The position numbers and the translations under genes are program-made. The notes beneath the pieces are model-generated. The model saw only the letters and a program-made list of their open reading frames with translations, was not told the DNA's origin and did no database searches. A stretch of DNA of 40,491 nucleotides from positions 48,114-88,604 of the forward strand of contig DKVL01000072.1 of assembly GCA_002491195.1 (NCBI GenBank), written 5' to 3'. Shown here piece by piece: positions 24,484-32,835 of the stretch (position 1 is the first letter of the stretch; every line of letters begins with the position of its first letter). The stretch comes from Lachnospiraceae bacterium UBA7179 (lineage in GTDB: Bacteria; Bacillota; Clostridia; Lachnospirales; Lachnospiraceae).

Positions 24484-26370
24484 TTATTTTGCGGAGCCAA
24501 ATCTTTCCTTTCTCCGCCGCAGGCAGTCCGCATACCAGAAGACGATCTTAGCAATGTGGTGAAGGTCTCCTTCGCGTCCCACACTGCGCCACTGCCCCTT
24601 GTATGCCATAAACCACCGCTCGAGCTGCCCCGCAAGCGCAAAGGCTGCCTCCTGATTCCATGCTTTGCCCCGCTCTTCCCGGACGATTGCTGCCCCGATC
24701 TGATTCCAGAGCTTCATCGCCTCCGCTGCAAGCTCTACCAATCCGACAAGCTCCCGCGACTGCGCGCTCATGGACACTGCCGTCCGCTTCATCTGCGTGA
24801 CAAGCTCCTGCAGCGCCCGATTTTCCTTTTCCACCATTTTGTCTGCCGTTTCTGCATCTGTCAAAAGCAGTTCTGGCAGTTGATCGTCCGCGTCCGGCGC
24901 ATGTTTTTGCCCGACTGTCTCATAATAAACCACTGCGTCCCGCCAGCCAAACAGCACATGCTCCGACAGATTTGCCATCATCTCCACTGTCCGCTCTGTC
25001 CTGTCGCCATATTCCAGCAGCGAGATCTGTCTGTTGATCTCATCGAACGCGGTTTCCTCCTTGTTCCACGAAAATGCCGCCCCATAGATCATGCCTGGCA
25101 CCGAAAATTCCGGGTGATTGATATGTCCAAAATCGCCCCAGTCCGTATTGAGAATCCCCTCCGCGTGATACTGATGCCCATATCCGCACATCCGCAAAAT
25201 GTTCTGGTAAGAATTTTCGATCAGGTTCACCCACTGGTTCCAGCCGCCCACTCCGGGACACAGATACTGCTTTGCTCCCGCCTGCTCCATAGCATGGCAC
25301 GCATCGACAGATTGTTCTGGCGCATATCCCCATGTGAGACACAGTGTATCCTGCGGCAGCTGCGCGATCAGCTCCGGCTTCCGACAGATGATATCCCCGA
25401 AAAACTGCGCTCTCTTTCCACAGTCCTTCAAAAATGTACACAGCTCCTTTACATACTGGATATACATCGCATCGCGCCCTTGCTGTTCCGCCATTTTATG
25501 CGACTTCTCACAGCCTAAGTCAAACGTTTCATCCGCACAGATATTAAACTTGTCAGAGGTAAACAGCGCCCCATACTCGGCGATCATGCCCTTGATCAGG
25601 GGCAGAGCCCGCTCGTCCGTCGTGTTGATCGTGTGCTGCGCCATCCTGTCCCAGAAGGAGAACGGCGCATTCCAGGAATCAGACCGCTCGCAGAGTTCCC
25701 CATAGCTGCGCGTCGAGAGCAGCATATACAGATGTCCAAAACTCGCCAGCGCCGGCACCAGTTCCATGTGAAGTTTCTGACAATACGCATCCAGCTCCAG
25801 GATATCCTCCGCCGTCAGGGGCGTCTCATCGCGCCACATCTCCGTGAGATCGCGGAACAGATAGGTGTGCTCCACATAGAGCTGAAACTGATTGATCTTA
25901 TACCGGCTGAGCCGGTCTACCACTTTTTTCAGATAAGGGAGCGTCAGCACCCTGCCTCTCGTCTCGTCCAGGAAATACCCCCTGTATAGGATATCCGGCG
26001 CATCCTCAATCTCCATAGATTGCAGCACACCGCCGCACTGGGCAAGGATCTGGCACAGTGTCCGCACGCCATACAGTACGGCCGCCCCGTCACCGCCTGC
26101 GATGGTAAGCCCGTCTTCCCTTACCTGTATCTGGTATTCCTGCGCCTGGCACTCCGGTATTACAGTCAAAAAAATGTCTCCCGCACGCTTTTTCCCTTTG
26201 ACCACTGCACATTCGATACCAGCATATTCTCGAATACTCTCCTGCAGAATGGCGGCATAGACACTGCCGTTTTCCTGCATTTTTTCATCGATTACGACCA
26301 CTGTACTCCAGTTGATCTCATAAAAACCCTGTCTGTATACAACGCTCTTTGGTTTTGGCAACAGATACAT
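24484..26370 (-). CDS. GH20 beta-N-acetylhexosaminidase, cytoplasmic
   Basis: The 628-residue protein has a GH20b-type N-terminal domain (about 1-125) and a GH20 barrel starting at ILYRGYFLDETRGRV. The catalytic pair Asp-Glu is in FNICADETFDLG (D280, E281): the aspartate orients the substrate acetamido group and the glutamate is the acid. A helical C-terminal domain follows (about 470-628). There is no signal peptide, so it would remove terminal beta-GlcNAc from imported oligosaccharides, which suggests that hybrid or trimmed complex glycans also enter. ATG 26370 has AGGAGG 7 bases upstream; the ATG at 26391 is unlikely because it precedes the ribosome site. Confidence 0.92.
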   Translation of the reverse strand: MYLLPKPKSVVYRQGFYEINWSTVVVIDEKMQENGSVYAAILQESIREYAGIECAVVKGKKRAGDIFLTVIPECQAQEYQIQVREDGLTIAGGDGAAVLYGVRTLCQILAQCGGVLQSMEIEDAPDILYRGYFLDETRGRVLTLPYLKKVVDRLSRYKINQFQLYVEHTYLFRDLTEMWRDETPLTAEDILELDAYCQKLHMELVPALASFGHLYMLLSTRSYGELCERSDSWNAPFSFWDRMAQHTINTTDERALPLIKGMIAEYGALFTSDKFNICADETFDLGCEKSHKMAEQQGRDAMYIQYVKELCTFLKDCGKRAQFFGDIICRKPELIAQLPQDTLCLTWGYAPEQSVDACHAMEQAGAKQYLCPGVGGWNQWVNLIENSYQNILRMCGYGHQYHAEGILNTDWGDFGHINHPEFSVPGMIYGAAFSWNKEETAFDEINRQISLLEYGDRTERTVEMMANLSEHVLFGWRDAVVYYETVGQKHAPDADDQLPELLLTDAETADKMVEKENRALQELVTQMKRTAVSMSAQSRELVGLVELAAEAMKLWNQIGAAIVREERGKAWNQEAAFALAGQLERWFMAYKGQWRSVGREGDLHHIAKIVFWYADCLRRRKERFGSAK

Positions 26371-26417
26371 ATTGATTCCTCCTGGTTCCAAGGAACTGTC
26401 AGCAGTTCCTTTAAAAA

Positions 26418-26467
26418 GGCTGCCGCAAAATCAATCAAAGCTTTCACTTTATCATTTTGCGGCAGCC
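26418..26467 (-). terminator. Terminator-like hairpin inside the operon, after GH130
   Basis: GGCTGCCGCAAAAT (26418-26431) and ATTTTGCGGCAGCC (26454-26467) form a perfect 14-bp stem followed on the minus strand by TTTTT. A second small stem, GGAACTG with CAGTTCC, lies just beyond it at 26391-26408. No promoter is visible before GH20, so the hairpin probably gives partial termination or protects the 3' end of the upstream message. Confidence 0.75.
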
Positions 26468-26498
26468 TGTCAGTTCTTATACCAGATCCCTGCCCATA

Positions 26499-27485
26499 TC
26501 AAACTGGATCCATATAAGCCATCAGACGGTCTGCAGTCGTAAATGCCAGCCCGGTCACGGTATCTGCACAGCCGTAATAGATCGCTATTCTTCCCGTCGC
26601 CGCATCCGCAAGCGCCGCACACGGAAATACCACATTGGGCACATCTCCGACACACTCATAGATCTCATGAGGTCCTAAAATGTAATTCTTTGTTCTCCTG
26701 ATCACCTTCCACGGCTCTTCCAGATCCAGCAGTGCACAGCCCATTCGATATACAAAACCATTACAGGTATTGATAACGCCATGGTAGATTAACAGCCAGC
26801 CTTCATCCGTCTCGATCGGCACGCTTCCCGCACCGATCTTGGTGGACTGCCAGGCCGAGGCATCGCCCTTGATGGTTCCCATCACAAAGCGGTGGCAGCC
26901 CCAGTATTTCAGGTCCGGACTCTCGCTCAGGAAGATATCGCCAAACGGCGTATGACCGTTATCGCTTGGGCGGCTCAACATGTAGTAATTATTGTTGATC
27001 TTGCGCGGAAACAGCACGCCGTTGCGGTTAAACGGCAGAAACGCGTTTTCCAGCTGATAAAAGGTCTTAAAATCAAACGTATAACCTACTCCGATGGTCG
27101 GGTACTCATGGTATCCGTTACACCATGTGATATAATACCGGTCCTCTATGAGACATACTCTGGGATCATACCGGAAGTCCCTTTTTGCGACTTCCGGATG
27201 CGCACCCTGAAATGCGATCGGTTCATCAGAAATATCCCAATGGATCCCGTCTTTGCTGAATCCCGCAAAGATATCCATGCTGATCGATTTGCTGTCACAG
27301 CGGAATACGCCTGCATAACCATCCTCAAAGGGAACGACGGCACTGTTAAAGATACTGTTGGAATTTTTTGTTGCAAACCGCTCTATGATTGGATTTGCAT
27401 GATAACGCCACACTGGCAGTTTCTCTGTACCTTCCGGCTCCTGCCATGGCATGTTGGGCAGATCTTTTCCGATTATTTTTGCCAT
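26499..27485 (-). CDS. GH130 beta-mannoside phosphorylase, probably Man-beta-1,4-GlcNAc phosphorylase
   Basis: The 328-residue protein is a GH130 five-bladed propeller enzyme. Family features are NSNSIFNSAVVPFEDGYAGVFR, FRYDPRV with the likely catalytic acid D107, IGAGSVPIETDEGWLLIYHGV and YRMGCALLDLEEPWKV. GH130 enzymes split beta-1,4-mannosides with phosphate, giving mannose-1-phosphate. Near an endo-glycosidase, alpha-mannosidase and nag genes, the best substrate is Man-beta-1,4-GlcNAc, the core left after trimming; mannosyl-glucose or mannobiose are alternatives. The protein lacks a signal peptide. GAGGTG lies about 8 bases before ATG 27485. The gene follows the binding-protein gene by 29 bases and ends before an in-operon terminator. 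Confidence 0.9.
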   Translation of the reverse strand: MAKIIGKDLPNMPWQEPEGTEKLPVWRYHANPIIERFATKNSNSIFNSAVVPFEDGYAGVFRCDSKSISMDIFAGFSKDGIHWDISDEPIAFQGAHPEVAKRDFRYDPRVCLIEDRYYITWCNGYHEYPTIGVGYTFDFKTFYQLENAFLPFNRNGVLFPRKINNNYYMLSRPSDNGHTPFGDIFLSESPDLKYWGCHRFVMGTIKGDASAWQSTKIGAGSVPIETDEGWLLIYHGVINTCNGFVYRMGCALLDLEEPWKVIRRTKNYILGPHEIYECVGDVPNVVFPCAALADAATGRIAIYYGCADTVTGLAFTTADRLMAYMDPV

Positions 27486-27514
27486 TCGCCGACACCTCTG
27501 TCTTCCATTATATT

Positions 27515-29020
27515 TTATTTACCTAAGAACTCGTTAACCTGTCTCTGCGCTTCATCTACAACGTTCTGCCATCCTGCCTTCATCAACTCTTCTTTGATCT
27601 TGGGCACAACTACTTCCGGATCCTGCACACCGGTCATAACCTCACTGCGGTAACGCAGCCAGATCTCGCGGCAGTTTGCAAGCTGGTCGGATACGGAATT
27701 GGTATCAAATGTAAAGCCAAGCATTACAGAGGATTGTGCTGCCTCATTCAAAGCCTTTACTTCGTCCCACTGGTTAAACTCATCTGTATCAAGTGTTGTA
27801 ACGGTGAAGAAAGAACCCTGTGTATAACCTGCAAGCGCCCAGTCGTTATTGATCTTGTGCACCTTGCCGTCGGCAGTGTACTCGAAGTTCACACCTTCCT
27901 CGCCATAGTAGAACAGGTCACGGAGTTTTGTATCGCAGTTTACAAGATCCAGAAGCTGTAAGCATTTCTCAGGATATTTTGTGTTGATGGAAACCATATT
28001 TAATGATCCGCGAACCGTCTCGTTGGAGAGGATTGTCGGCATAACCTGCTGTACTACAACATCCTTGCCCATCTGTGGTCCCCATGAAGTCACGCCCGCA
28101 GACTCCCAGCCCTGGGCAACACGCCACATATTGTATACACGTCCCTCTGTCAGTGTCGCGGCATCCGGATTGATGATTCCTTTCTGATACCACTCATGGA
28201 TAACCTTGAGCTGATCCATGATTTCCTGCTCTTCCAATGTGAAGCATACTCTTCCTTCCTTGTCGTCAAACCGCACGCCGAGAACCTGTGTACCGCCGCC
28301 AATCTGATCATATACGTCAAAGATATAATACAATCCGTCATTCTTTACATATACCGGATAGTCATTCTTGTCAGCCTTGAGTGTCTCAAAAGTCTCTGTC
28401 ATAGAGTCAAGCGTTGTCAGGGCCGTGATATCAAGACTATACTCATCAACGAGTTCCTTATCCCAGATGGCATAGTTGGTAATCGAACTGTCCTTGTAAG
28501 TCGGCACACCGTAGATCCTGTCCTTCACACGCACGCCGTCCCAGTACTTCTCCGGCATCAGCTCCATCAGGCCCGGCATGTTTGTCTCAAGCAGATCGGT
28601 GATATCCGCATACGCACCCAGGTTGATATCCGCAACGTAATTGTTGCCGTTTCCAAAGATAATATCGTATGGCTCATTGGTACTGACGATGATATTGCGG
28701 CGATTGTCCCAGTCGCCCCATGGAATGACTTCCATCTCAAGATTCACACCGATTTTTTCACCAATATAGGAATTGACAGACGAAATCCATGAATCATAGT
28801 TGCTCGGCATGCCGTTTCCGATCGTCACCCATTTCAGGTTCACAATCTCTCCGCTGTTGCTCTGTGAACTGCCACCAGTCTCACTTCCTGACGACGTCGT
28901 ATTTCCATTGCCAGCACTGTTTCCTGTGTTCCCAGTGTCTCCGCCACCGCCGCAGCCTGTCAGCATTCCCATTGCCATCACCGCCGCAAGACCTGATGCT
29001 AATAATCTTTTTCCCTTCAT
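27515..29020 (-). CDS. ABC sugar transporter substrate-binding lipoprotein
   Basis: The 501-residue protein has a lipoprotein signal ending in LTGC (C23), a Gly/Ser/Asn-rich linker (about 24-55), and an extracellular solute-binding fold of the CUT1/LplA type. It would capture the oligosaccharide freed by GH85 at the cell surface and deliver it to the two permeases. AAGGAGG lies 9 bases before ATG 29020. It is separated from the permease genes by a 238-base stretch with three hairpins, which may let it be expressed more strongly. Specificity for Man(n)GlcNAc is inferred from the locus. Confidence 0.93.
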   Translation of the reverse strand: MKGKRLLASGLAAVMAMGMLTGCGGGGDTGNTGNSAGNGNTTSSGSETGGSSQSNSGEIVNLKWVTIGNGMPSNYDSWISSVNSYIGEKIGVNLEMEVIPWGDWDNRRNIIVSTNEPYDIIFGNGNNYVADINLGAYADITDLLETNMPGLMELMPEKYWDGVRVKDRIYGVPTYKDSSITNYAIWDKELVDEYSLDITALTTLDSMTETFETLKADKNDYPVYVKNDGLYYIFDVYDQIGGGTQVLGVRFDDKEGRVCFTLEEQEIMDQLKVIHEWYQKGIINPDAATLTEGRVYNMWRVAQGWESAGVTSWGPQMGKDVVVQQVMPTILSNETVRGSLNMVSINTKYPEKCLQLLDLVNCDTKLRDLFYYGEEGVNFEYTADGKVHKINNDWALAGYTQGSFFTVTTLDTDEFNQWDEVKALNEAAQSSVMLGFTFDTNSVSDQLANCREIWLRYRSEVMTGVQDPEVVVPKIKEELMKAGWQNVVDEAQRQVNEFLGK

Positions 29021-29083
29021 AATAACGTTCCTCCTTTTTCATAAATAAGTTAACGATTTCCTAATGCTTTGTCCACAACCCGT

Positions 29084-29107
29084 AAGAACGCTGCCTTCTG
29101 CGTTCTT
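29084..29107 (-). repeat. Hairpin repeat copy 1 before the binding-protein gene
   Basis: AAGAACGC (29084-29091) pairs exactly with GCGTTCTT (29100-29107) around an 8-base loop. A near-identical copy lies 80 bases away at 29171-29194. No U-tract follows. Confidence 0.65.
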
Positions 29108-29170
29108 CCAAACATTTAGAAACTCTTAGGCTGTGTCCTTTACAGCTTTAATACTATCTCCACTGCCCAG

Positions 29171-29194
29171 AAGAACGCTGCCCTTTGCGTTCTT
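29171..29194 (-). repeat. Hairpin repeat copy 2 before the binding-protein gene
   Basis: AAGAACGC (29171-29178) and GCGTTCTT (29187-29194) repeat the same 8-bp stem with a closely similar loop. Confidence 0.65.
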
Positions 29195-29197
29195 CCA

Positions 29198-29257
29198 GCG
29201 TGAAACTTAGATTTTCTTAGCGGGCGTTCTTTGACCACTTAGAAAATCTTTTCACGC
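29198..29257 (-). promoter_or_regulatory. Large stem-loop straight after the permease stop codon
   Basis: GCGTGAAA (29198-29205) pairs with TTTCACGC (29250-29257), and GATTTTCT (29210-29217) with AGAAAATC (29241-29248). The minus strand has no U-tract after it, so it fits a stability or RNA-processing element between permease and binding-protein messages better than a terminator. Confidence 0.55.
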
Positions 29258-29258
29258 T

Positions 29259-30176
29259 TTATTCCTTCACCGAACCGATGGTCAGACCGGAAATGAAATA
29301 CTTCTGGAAAAATGGATACGTACACGCAATCGGCACGATGATCACGATCGCGATTGCCATTCGCACACTCTCTGTCGGCATCGATGACTTATACTGCTGC
29401 AGTGACAGACCGCCATAAGGATTATTTGCGATGTACTCAATATTCTTTTGTATATTATTCAGTAAGGACTGCAGTGTCTGCAGATTCTTATCCTGTATGT
29501 ACAGGGAAGCCTGGAACCAGTCATTCCAATAGCCGAACGCTGCAAACATACCGATTGTCGCGATCACCGGTTTAGAGATCGGCATTACGATCTGGGACCA
29601 GATACGGAATTGTCCGGCACCATCAATCTTTGCTGACTCTATGATAGAATCCGGCACTGTCGTCCTGAAAAATGTACGGCAGATCGTCACGCTGAACGAT
29701 GAGCATGCCAGCGGCAGGATCAGCGCCCATATCGTGTTGCTCAGACCTAAAATATTGTTTACTACCACATAGCTTGCCAGCATGCCGCCGTTAAACACCA
29801 TCGGTATAAAGATCAGCCATGTATACAGTTTTTTGAGTCTGAAATTTCTTCTAGAAACCACATACCCCATTGATGTATCCAGCGCGATCGCAATAATCGT
29901 GCCGACGACTGTAACAAGAATCGACATAAATGCCGCGCGCAGGATCATGCTGCGCTCATTCCACAGAAACTTGTACGCTGAACCAGACAACACCGATGGA
30001 ATCAGCTGGTATCCGTTTGTCCGAAGCGCTTCCTCATCCGTGATGGAAATTGAAAATACGAACAACAGGGGAATCACGCACATAATGCCCAGTATCAGAA
30101 ACACGATATTGAACACAATGTTTGTGGATTTTTTAATCTGGTTCAAAGACTGACTACTTTCTTCTTGCTTTGCCAC
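29259..30176 (-). CDS. Carbohydrate ABC transporter permease (LplC/YtcP-like)
   Basis: The 305-residue inner-membrane protein has six predicted helices and the CUT1 permease pattern. The EAA loop that contacts the ATPase appears as ESAKIDGAGQFRIWSQIVMPISKPV (about residues 178-202). The C-terminal GLTIGSVKE is typical of this permease type. The start is GTG 30176, with GGGAGG 7 bases upstream. It follows the other permease by 16 bases. No ATPase is encoded in the window; such importers in Firmicutes usually share an MsmK-type ATPase encoded elsewhere. Confidence 0.93.
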   Translation of the reverse strand: MAKQEESSQSLNQIKKSTNIVFNIVFLILGIMCVIPLLFVFSISITDEEALRTNGYQLIPSVLSGSAYKFLWNERSMILRAAFMSILVTVVGTIIAIALDTSMGYVVSRRNFRLKKLYTWLIFIPMVFNGGMLASYVVVNNILGLSNTIWALILPLACSSFSVTICRTFFRTTVPDSIIESAKIDGAGQFRIWSQIVMPISKPVIATIGMFAAFGYWNDWFQASLYIQDKNLQTLQSLLNNIQKNIEYIANNPYGGLSLQQYKSSMPTESVRMAIAIVIIVPIACTYPFFQKYFISGLTIGSVKE

Positions 30177-30192
30177 ACGAACACCTCCCTTA

Positions 30193-31176
30193 TTATATAA
30201 TCCTGTTTTCGTTGTCCAGCTTGCTCACAATCCAGTTTGCAAATAAGATCGTACCGCAGCTGCAGATTGCCTGGAAGAAGGACGCCGCCGCTGTCTGACC
30301 GATCGGTGCTGAGGACTGGATCGCATTGTAGATATACGTATCAAAGGTAGATACTGTTGTATACAATGACGCCGGAACACGCCCTGTCACCTGATAGAAC
30401 AGACCGAAATCCGAGTTAAAGATCTTGCCGCAGTCAAGAATCAGCATCATGATAAACACTGGCTTGATCGCAGGAAGCGTAATATGCCTTGCCTGCTGTG
30501 ACTTTGTCGCGCCGTCCATAACTGCCGCCTCATAGAGCGAAGGATCAATTCCCGTAATGCTTGCCAGGTAGAGTACCATTCCATATCCCATACCCTTCCA
30601 TGTGTTTAAGAAGATCAGAATAAACGGCCAGTATTTCGGTTCCTGATACCACATCACCCGTTCTCCGCCAAGAGAAGTGATAATCCCGTTAATATAACCT
30701 CTCTCCGGTGTCAACAGCGCATAGACGAAGTAGCTGATGACAACCCATGACATAAAGTAAGGCAGGAACATCATGGTCTGATACACTTTCGACCCCTTCT
30801 TGTTGCGCATGCTGCTCAGCATCAGCGCGCCCCCTACTGCAACGCTCGCGCTGATGATAATAAACGCGATATTGTAGAGGATCGTGTTCCTCAGGAGCAT
30901 TGTAAATGAGTTTGATGTAAAGAAATAGTTGAAATTGCTAAACCCCGCCCATTCGCTGTGCAGCAGATTGTAGATAAAACCATGTCCGCCCGGCTGCAGT
31001 CTGTAATTCTTGAACGCAATGATAATTCCAAACATTGGCAGGTATGAAAAAATCAAAAACCAGATCAATGTCGGCAGTGACAGAAGAAACAGTTCTGTGT
31101 CGTCACGCGACCATCGCTTCCACCAGGGCTTGCCAGATTTTATCCTCCCTCCGTCAGTTGCTTTGCGATTTCCCAT
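30193..31176 (-). CDS. ABC transporter permease (LplB-like), first gene of the N-glycan operon
   Basis: The 327-residue inner-membrane protein is the partner CUT1 permease. The LFLLSLPTLIWFLIFSYLPM opening, six helices and the EAA loop EAAVMDGATKSQQARHITLP (about residues 218-237) identify it. AAAGGAGG lies 8 bases before ATG 31176. The promoter and operators in front of it should control the whole importer, glycosidase and nag gene series on the minus strand. Confidence 0.93.
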   Translation of the reverse strand: MGNRKATDGGRIKSGKPWWKRWSRDDTELFLLSLPTLIWFLIFSYLPMFGIIIAFKNYRLQPGGHGFIYNLLHSEWAGFSNFNYFFTSNSFTMLLRNTILYNIAFIIISASVAVGGALMLSSMRNKKGSKVYQTMMFLPYFMSWVVISYFVYALLTPERGYINGIITSLGGERVMWYQEPKYWPFILIFLNTWKGMGYGMVLYLASITGIDPSLYEAAVMDGATKSQQARHITLPAIKPVFIMMLILDCGKIFNSDFGLFYQVTGRVPASLYTTVSTFDTYIYNAIQSSAPIGQTAAASFFQAICSCGTILFANWIVSKLDNENRII

Positions 31177-31211
31177 TTATTTTACCTCCTTTATTTATTT
31201 TTGTTAACGTT

Positions 31212-31240
31212 ATATTAACACTTGTAAATTATAATGTCAA
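31212..31240 (-). promoter_or_regulatory. Promoter of the N-glycan operon
   Basis: On the minus strand TTGACA (31240-31235), a 17-base spacer and TAATAT (31217-31212). The start would be near 31205. An operator palindrome (31215-31228) lies between and over these elements. The 31177-31821 gap otherwise contains only the divergent LacI promoter and three further operator copies; I see no gene in it. Confidence 0.75.
31215..31228. promoter_or_regulatory. Operator copy 1, overlapping the N-glycan operon promoter
   Basis: TTAACA-CT-TGTAAA is a near-perfect 14-base palindrome. Its position in the spacer and over the -10 would block RNA polymerase. The likely binder is the LacI-family protein encoded next door. 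Confidence 0.65.
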
Positions 31241-31344
31241 TAAATATTAGCATTTTCATCATTATATCTAACCCAAAAGCTCATATTTTGTCGATACTCA
31301 CCTACTTTGCTCTGTTTTTGTATATTAAGTATGCAATCTATACA

Positions 31345-31358
31345 ACTACATTTGTTAA
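31345..31358. promoter_or_regulatory. Operator copy 2
   Basis: Read on the minus strand this is TTAACA-AA-TGTAGT, the same two-arm pattern with one weak arm end, midway in the intergenic region. It could help form a repression loop. Confidence 0.45.
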
Positions 31359-31564
31359 CATTATACAATAACGAATGCAAAATATTGTTTCTCACAAATC
31401 TTTCAATCTGTAAAATATGCTGTCCAGTTCGCTCTATTTCCGCAAAAGCATTATCACTTTGTATATACCTTATTGATACTTTTTTGATTGTCCGGGTAAA
31501 GTTGTATATATTTTGGCAAAATTTGCAAATATATTACATCATTTTATCAAAAATGCATTTCATC

Positions 31565-31578
31565 TTAACATTTGTAAA
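31565..31578. promoter_or_regulatory. Operator copy 3, just upstream of the LacI promoter
   Basis: TTAACA-TT-TGTAAA lies 8 bases before the -35 of the regulator gene, matching copy 1 in both arms. Confidence 0.55.
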
Positions 31579-31586
31579 CTATTTAA

Positions 31587-31615
31587 TTGTCTTTTTCTAT
31601 TTCTTATGTTATAAT
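31587..31615 (+). promoter_or_regulatory. Promoter of the LacI-family regulator gene
   Basis: TTGTCT (31587-31592), a 17-base spacer and TATAAT (31610-31615), with an extended -10 TG one base before. The leader to the regulator ATG is about 200 bases. Confidence 0.75.
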
Positions 31616-31732
31616 AAAATTGTAATTTTTATCTGCCACAATTCAATAACAATTCAGATGTGATCATAACAGGTAATACGGGTAAATTGATACAAATATC
31701 CGCTATTTATTACATTATATGTCTATACCATG

Positions 31733-31746
31733 TTTACAAATGTATC
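31733..31746. promoter_or_regulatory. Operator copy 4, in the LacI leader
   Basis: TTTACA-AA-TGTATC shares the pattern; the second arm is less perfect. It is about 76 bases before the regulator start codon and could serve autoregulation by roadblock. Confidence 0.45.
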
Positions 31747-31821
31747 GATCAGATAAAATATATTATAAACAGTTTGTTTTACCAACGAAATAAAACGCTG
31801 ACAGAAAGGAAGATTCTATTT

Positions 31822-32835
31822 ATGGAAAAAATCACGATGAAAGATATCGCAGATGCCCTCAACATATCCAGAGTCACCGTCAGCAAAGCCTTTAACAACC
31901 AGGCCGGCGTATCAGATTCCCTGCGGGAACTGATCTTTGCAAAAGCCAAAGAACTTGGATATGCCAAGCTTCCCTACCAGATCATGGATCAGCCTCAGGA
32001 GGAGCAGCGCACCATCTCCCTCGTTGTATCAAGGCCGGACTCTGCACTGTTCTGGACCAACATCATTCACCGCATGGCGCAGGAGCTTGCCAGTTATCAC
32101 GTCAATCTGCTATACACTTATGTCCCCTCAGCTTACTCAAAGGATTTCAGCCTGCCTTCGATTTTACTGAGTGGAAATGTAGACGGCATCATCGTATTGA
32201 ATGTGTATGATGCAGAAATCCTGAACATTGTCAATGAACTCCCCATACCAAAGGTTTTTCTCGATACGATCCCTTCCCTCCCAGACGCACAGTTAAACGG
32301 CGACCTGCTCTTGATCGAAGGCTTCCGCACCGAATCGAAAATTACCGATCTGCTGATCCAGCGGGGACACACTGAAATCGGATTTCTGGGGGATATCGAC
32401 TATGCGATGACCAACAAGGAGCGCTATCTTGGGTACTGTGACTGCATGAGCAAGCATGAGCTGATCGTCCGGTCGGAGTATTGTCTCACCGGACGCATTG
32501 ACATATTTTCTTATGACAAAAAGCTGTATGCATTTCTGGACGAACTGAAAAACTGGCCGACTGCTTTCGTATGTGCCAGCGACTACGTTGCCAACTTTGT
32601 GCAGGCGTACCTTGATAACAACGTAAGCCGTGTGCCGCACCCCGTCACACTGACTGGCTTTGACAATATGGGTGAATATACGAATGTTGCCGGGCGCATC
32701 ATCACAGCCAATGTTCCGACCGAGCTGATCGGCAAACGGCTCGCACTGCAGCTGCTATACCGCTCCGAGCATCCGGAAGCGCCTTTTGAATTAACCTTTG
32801 TAAAACCGTCGATTATCATACCATATACAACCTAG
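31822..32835 (+). CDS. LacI family transcriptional regulator
   Basis: The 337-residue protein has a LacI helix-turn-helix at the N-terminus (MKDIADALNISRVTVSKAFNNQAGVS, about residues 6-31) with a hinge and a periplasmic-binding-protein-like sensor domain (about 60-335). LacI proteins bind palindromes and release on binding a sugar. It diverges from the N-glycan operon, so it is the probable local repressor, with an N-glycan fragment such as Man-GlcNAc as a plausible inducer. ATG 31822 is chosen because AAAGGAAG lies about 9 bases upstream and the domain begins there; the open frame extends to 31660 without a ribosome site. Confidence 0.93.
   Translation: MEKITMKDIADALNISRVTVSKAFNNQAGVSDSLRELIFAKAKELGYAKLPYQIMDQPQEEQRTISLVVSRPDSALFWTNIIHRMAQELASYHVNLLYTYVPSAYSKDFSLPSILLSGNVDGIIVLNVYDAEILNIVNELPIPKVFLDTIPSLPDAQLNGDLLLIEGFRTESKITDLLIQRGHTEIGFLGDIDYAMTNKERYLGYCDCMSKHELIVRSEYCLTGRIDIFSYDKKLYAFLDELKNWPTAFVCASDYVANFVQAYLDNNVSRVPHPVTLTGFDNMGEYTNVAGRIITANVPTELIGKRLALQLLYRSEHPEAPFELTFVKPSIIIPYTT

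Noticed and set aside
15119..31176. Plant mannan utilisation as the main role of the locus
   Set aside because: No GH26, GH113 or GH36 genes are present, whereas GH85, GH38, GH20 and the nag genes point to N-glycans. GH130 alone is compatible with both.
31441..31530. Catabolite control (cre) site
   Set aside because: No sequence in the intergenic region fits the TGWAANCGNTNWCA pattern well enough.
31307..31663. 118-codon plus-strand frame in the LacI intergenic region
   Set aside because: AT-rich, Ile/Leu/Cys-rich translation with no ribosome site; it overlaps the operators and promoter of the regulator.
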